The notes beneath the pieces are model-generated. The model was not told the origin of the DNA and ran no database searches. It was given only the letters and a program-made list of their open reading frames with translations. Below, piece by piece: positions 61,136-64,000 of a stretch of 64,000 nucleotides of DNA. Position 1 is the first letter of the stretch, and every line of letters begins with the position of its first letter. This DNA is from Coccinella septempunctata (Eukaryota > Arthropoda > Insecta > Coleoptera > Coccinellidae), in the NCBI RefSeq assembly GCF_907165205.1, contig NC_058192.1:4092001-4156000 (forward strand), given 5' to 3'. The translations under genes were made by a program, and so were the position numbers.

Positions 61136-62194
61136 AACAACTGCCATTCAAGAACGTTACTTGAGAGTTTCTTCGTTGAGACAACGGTTTGCAACCTCTC
61201 GCCTCCTTCAAATTCAGCTTGAGCAAACTCATGAGGTGCAAATTAGCACTCAGACAATAAGAAATCGCCTCAGAGAATATGATTTCAGGACTCGTGTCGA
61301 GGCAAGAGGCCCAGCTCTTACCCCAGCCCATCGAAGGGCGCGTTTGGATTTTGCGAGAGAGCATATCCATTGGGAAGAGGCCGATTGGGAAAGAATTCTC
61401 TTCACAGATGAGTCTAGATTTTGCCTCTACCATTGTGATCGACGTTCCCTTGTAAACAGACGTCCACATGAAAGATATGCTCAGTGTAATTTCCTGAATA
61501 CTACTGATTTCGGGGGAGGATCGATTATGGTATGGGGTGGAATATCTTTGACTGCTCGCACAGACCTAGTGGTCGTTGATAATGGAGCTATGAATGCTGA
61601 TAAGTATATAAGGAACATTCTTGAAGAGCATGTAGTGCCATTTGCCCCATACATTGGTGAAAATTTCATTTTTATGGACGATAATGCCAGACCCCATCGT
61701 GCGCGCATCGTTCAGGAGTACCTTGAAGAGGTTGAAGTCTCTCGAATGGAATGGCCAGCAAGAAGTCCAGATCTCAATCCGATTGAGCAGGTTTGGGACA
61801 ACCTCAATAGAAGACTGAGAAGTTCAAAAAATCATCCAGCTACTCTTAATGACTTAGGAATCCAACTCGGAGAAATCTGGGAAGGATTAGATCAGAACAT
61901 TTTAAAATCACTCATTTTGAGTATGAACCGTCGTTGCCGAGCTGTAATTAACGCAAGGGGTGGAAATACCAAGTATTAAATCACTTATCAGCATTTCAGT
62001 ATTTTGAAAATTGTTCATTTCTCTTCTTTCACATAAGATTCGGTGAAATCCTGAATTTTTCTTCCATTTAATGTGTCTTGTTTCGTTCAAAACCTTCCCG
62101 AGAGAACATAAAAAATAAGTTATAAAGTCAATGTAGAGTTAACTTTCATTAAAATCGAGATTTTCAGAATGTGCGTTAATTTTTTTGCGCAGTG
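61136..62194 (+). mobile_element. Tc1-type transposon, family 2, 5'-truncated copy
   Basis: Same family as 8612-9814. The right end is complete (AATGTGCGTTAATTTTTTTG, then CGCAGTG, then TA at 62195-62196). Similarity on the left begins abruptly at 61136 inside the coding region, so the left TIR, promoter and N-terminal HTH are lost. It keeps the 293 bp missing from the other copy. Confidence 0.9.
61137..61979 (+). pseudogene. Tc1-family transposase, 5'-truncated but open, DD34E
   Basis: The remaining frame runs without a stop from the truncation point to TAA at 61977-61979, about 280 codons. No ATG start exists near the break; the second HTH begins near TRLLQIQ-type sequence. Present are the Trp in WEEADWERILFTDES (stop codon in the other copy), first catalytic Asp in FTDESRF, GGGSIMVWGGIS, second Asp in MDDNARPHR and Glu in SPDLNPIEQVW, 34 residues later. 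The C-terminus ends in RRCRAVINARGGNTKY, close to the family 1 ending. The catalytic domain looks intact, but without the N-terminal DNA-binding part it should not transpose. Confidence 0.88.
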
Positions 62195-62196
62195 TA

Positions 62197-63126
62197 TTTG
62201 GGTAACGTAACTTTGAATAAATGCACCTTATCATTCTTTATTTTCACTCGAAAGAATGATGCTATTTTGCCTGCGTCCGAAATCGCAAATATACACCATG
62301 TGAAACATGCATGTCCCAATGATTAATAACAGTCATCGATAACTTCGGATAAAACCCCAGACCGAAGTTAATCCAATTTTTTCGCACCCCCTCCCCACAC
62401 TCAGAGCCCCGATGAAAAATAACCCGGCTCACCTCGATTTGCCTGATCGTAAAAATTCCGGGGAACTACGTAAACTTTGAATTGCCCATACGTGCCCCAT
62501 CTACATATTTCTCGCATTAAATTAAATGTTTGCAAAGTTTTGATCGCGCAACTTCCGAGCCCGCCGTTTCCCTAATAATTGTTTGCAATTTGACGACGTA
62601 TTAGATTTGTCTCCTTTGGGACCGTCGTACCTGTCCCATTTTAATGAAACATTTAAAATTGAGTTTCCAGATTAAAGAATTTCCGGGGAAAGTTGCAGAT
62701 TGAAACGGTCTCGTCGCTCTCGCGCTGGGGCAACGCAAAAAATAAAGTTGTGCAGCTATGAGACTGACGTCAGTTTTGGGATTCAATTTCTTTTGACCCC
62801 TGTTGTTTCTCCGAGTATTAATTTTACGCTCGTTAGCGTTCAATTGTCTGTCTGCTAAGAAGATGCGTTTTTCCTTCTCTTAAACGATTTCCTCAGACAT
62901 ATTGCTGAAAATGTTGTGAACACACCCTTATTGTGTGGAGAGAAATACTCTCAACTACCACTATTCCAAATCAGCATTTGGCAAAAAGCTGTGAAACCAG
63001 CTGCTGGAAGCATATAGGAGTGATCATACATAGAATAGACTGCATCTGAGAGCAAGCCTCTATCCTGAATAGCTTTTAAATTCCGTACGCAAAGCGTTTA
63101 AAAATAAAAAGCTCATCAATAACAAC
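62197..63126. other. Non-coding interval upstream of the tRNA gene
   Basis: About 930 bp with GC-richer, CpG-bearing patches (62340-62840) and no supported protein gene or repeat. Confidence 0.4.
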
Positions 63127-63199
63127 GGTCCTGTGGCGCAACGGATAACGCGTCTGACTACGGATCAGAAGATTCCAGGTTCGAATCCTGGCAGGATCG
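63127..63199 (+). tRNA. tRNA-Arg (anticodon ACG)
   Basis: This 73-nt gene decodes CGU, and CGC/CGA after A-to-I conversion of the wobble base. The acceptor arms GGTCCTG and CAGGATC pair with one G-U, and the discriminator base is G. The anticodon stem TCTGA/TCAGA encloses the loop CTACGGA with anticodon ACG. The A box TGGCGCAACGG and the B box GGTTCGAATCC (63178-63188) form the internal RNA polymerase III promoter. No intron is present. TTTTT at 63205-63209 serves as terminator. All stems pair as expected, so the gene looks functional. Confidence 0.96.
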
Positions 63200-63204
63200 A
63201 AGAA

Positions 63205-63209
63205 TTTTT
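63205..63209 (+). terminator. RNA polymerase III T-run terminator
   Basis: Five T residues start six bases after the tRNA discriminator base, the standard position and length for Pol III termination. Confidence 0.75.
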
Positions 63210-63380
63210 ATACCTCCATGGCGCAAGCCAAAAAATGCAAATGAATGAGTCTGAAAAACCCCGCACCTTCAACTTTAAAGCTTCAGCAAGGGTTATTTCG
63301 TAAGCCTTTGGTGGCTAGGTTACACCCCTTCCCAATATGCATGGGACAAGACTCAATGGTGAAACGTCGTGGAGGGTAGA

Positions 63381-63586
63381 TACATATTCTGAAAGAGCAA
63401 CTATTCTAGTATTAAATCTGAGAATTTCATGGAGCTCGATGCAGCCGTTCGGTCTTGACGATTATTTCATTGATTCCATCTTTTTGGAAATTTTTCGATA
63501 GTCACCTTTCGAGTGGACTATCTCTCAATAACAATAACCGTAGATAGAACTGTGATACATATTCTGAAAGAGCAACTCTTCTAGTA
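63381..63586. repeat. 31-bp direct repeat flanking a family S fragment
   Basis: TACATATTCTGAAAGAGCAA plus a further TTCTAGTA occurs at 63381-63411 and 63556-63586, 175 bp apart with one mismatch. Between them, 63420-63500 matches family S at 26.78 kb (GCAGCCGTTCGGTCTTGACG). This looks like a local duplication or a repeat end. Confidence 0.65.
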
Positions 63587-63594
63587 ACATAAGG

Positions 63595-63883
63595 GGCCCC
63601 CTTACTCACCAGATTTGGCTCCATCCGACTATCATCTCTGTCCTCAACTGAAAAAAGGTTTGAAAGGTAGTAAATTTTCTTCCAACGAGGAGGTCATAAA
63701 TACTGTGGAGGTCTGGTTTGCAGAGCAAGAAGAAACATTTTTTTTTAAAGGTCTAGAGACGTTGCAGGTTCGCTGTAATAAATGTATCCAATTAAGAGGA
63801 GAATATGTTGGGTAATAAAATATTTTGACATTGAAATTTTGTTTGGTTCTATAGTAGTCTAAGAATTTTTGAATATATCCTCG
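63595..63883 (+). mobile_element. mariner element M5, 3' fragment
   Basis: Only the 3' end of the transposase and the terminal repeat GAATATATCCTCG remain (end at 63883). It is the same family as M1-M4. The left junction is abrupt at 63595. Confidence 0.87.
63597..63815 (+). pseudogene. mariner transposase C-terminal fragment (M5)
   Basis: About 70 codons from YSPDLAPSDYHL to the family stop at 63813-63815. The third catalytic Asp (in PSDYHL) is kept, but the rest of the catalytic domain and the DNA-binding domain are gone. FSSNEEV and the ending CIQLRGEYV are the family C-terminus and help to correct the frames of the other copies. Not functional. Confidence 0.87.
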
Positions 63884-64000
63884 TGTCTCATTCTTCTGTC
63901 TTTTATGGAAAATGTAGGTACATCCAAATGATCGAAGTATCCAGATTTCCTGATTGTCCTCCTTCAAATGTCACCTAATTACTAATAAGTGGTCGGCAAT
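63884..64000. other. Non-coding end of window
   Basis: Just over 100 bp of sequence after the mariner terminal repeat, with no recognised feature. Confidence 0.4.

Overview
The window looks like insect (at least arthropod) nuclear DNA, probably a gene desert or a very long intron. It is AT-rich, has no operons or ribosome-binding sites, and carries eukaryotic Tc1/mariner-type transposons, many MITE-like elements with TA target duplications, TTAGG-type repeats and one eukaryotic tRNA-Arg(ACG) gene with internal A and B boxes and a T-run terminator. I cannot fix the order or species. I found no convincing host protein-coding exon in 64 kb; every long, family-recognisable reading frame belongs to a transposon. 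The one host-gene hint is a CpG-rich, promoter-like patch at 19.85-20.12 kb.

Layout. 1-3.5 kb: a Tc1-type element with an uninterrupted DD34E transposase. 3.5-4.4 kb: a 926-bp TIR element (family P) with TA duplications and a relic zinc-finger reading frame; further copies lie at 30.5 and 52.0 kb. 7.4-9.8 kb: a partial copy of a second TIR element (family T, complete at 47.5-48.8 kb) and a second Tc1-type element with intact TIRs but a nonsense codon and an internal deletion. 15.3-16.4, 25.0-26.0, 26.9-28.0, 45.4-46.7 and 63.6-63.9 kb: five copies of one mariner (DD34D) family, all inactivated. 20.2-21.0, 35.5 and 53.0-53.8 kb: elements or fragments with TACAGGGT-type ends; the 53-kb one contains a nested hAT-like MITE with an 8-bp duplication. 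23.4-24.4 and 34.1-35.5 kb: tandem duplications of about 516 and 469 bp. 37.66-37.86 kb: a TTAGG-like array with a 20-bp higher-order period. 43.1-44.3 kb: an inactivated copy of the first Tc1 element. 54.7-56.5 kb: a 215-bp tandem array of palindromic units with a dimeric higher-order duplication. 57.9-59.3 kb: a 120-bp tandem repeat, part of it duplicated with its flank. 61.1-62.2 kb: a 5'-truncated Tc1-type copy whose remaining frame is open. 63.1 kb: the tRNA gene.

These parts do not form a pathway. The window is a record of waves of cut-and-paste DNA transposition (Tc1, mariner, a pogo/Tigger-like source, hAT), followed by decay, nesting and tandem amplification. I do not see a new defence or biosynthetic system. 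The most unusual structures are family P with its repeated internal motif and finger relic, the nested hAT MITE, the palindromic 215-bp satellite and the frame-preserving 120-bp repeat. Unlabelled stretches were read by eye only; repeats known mainly from other loci would be missed.
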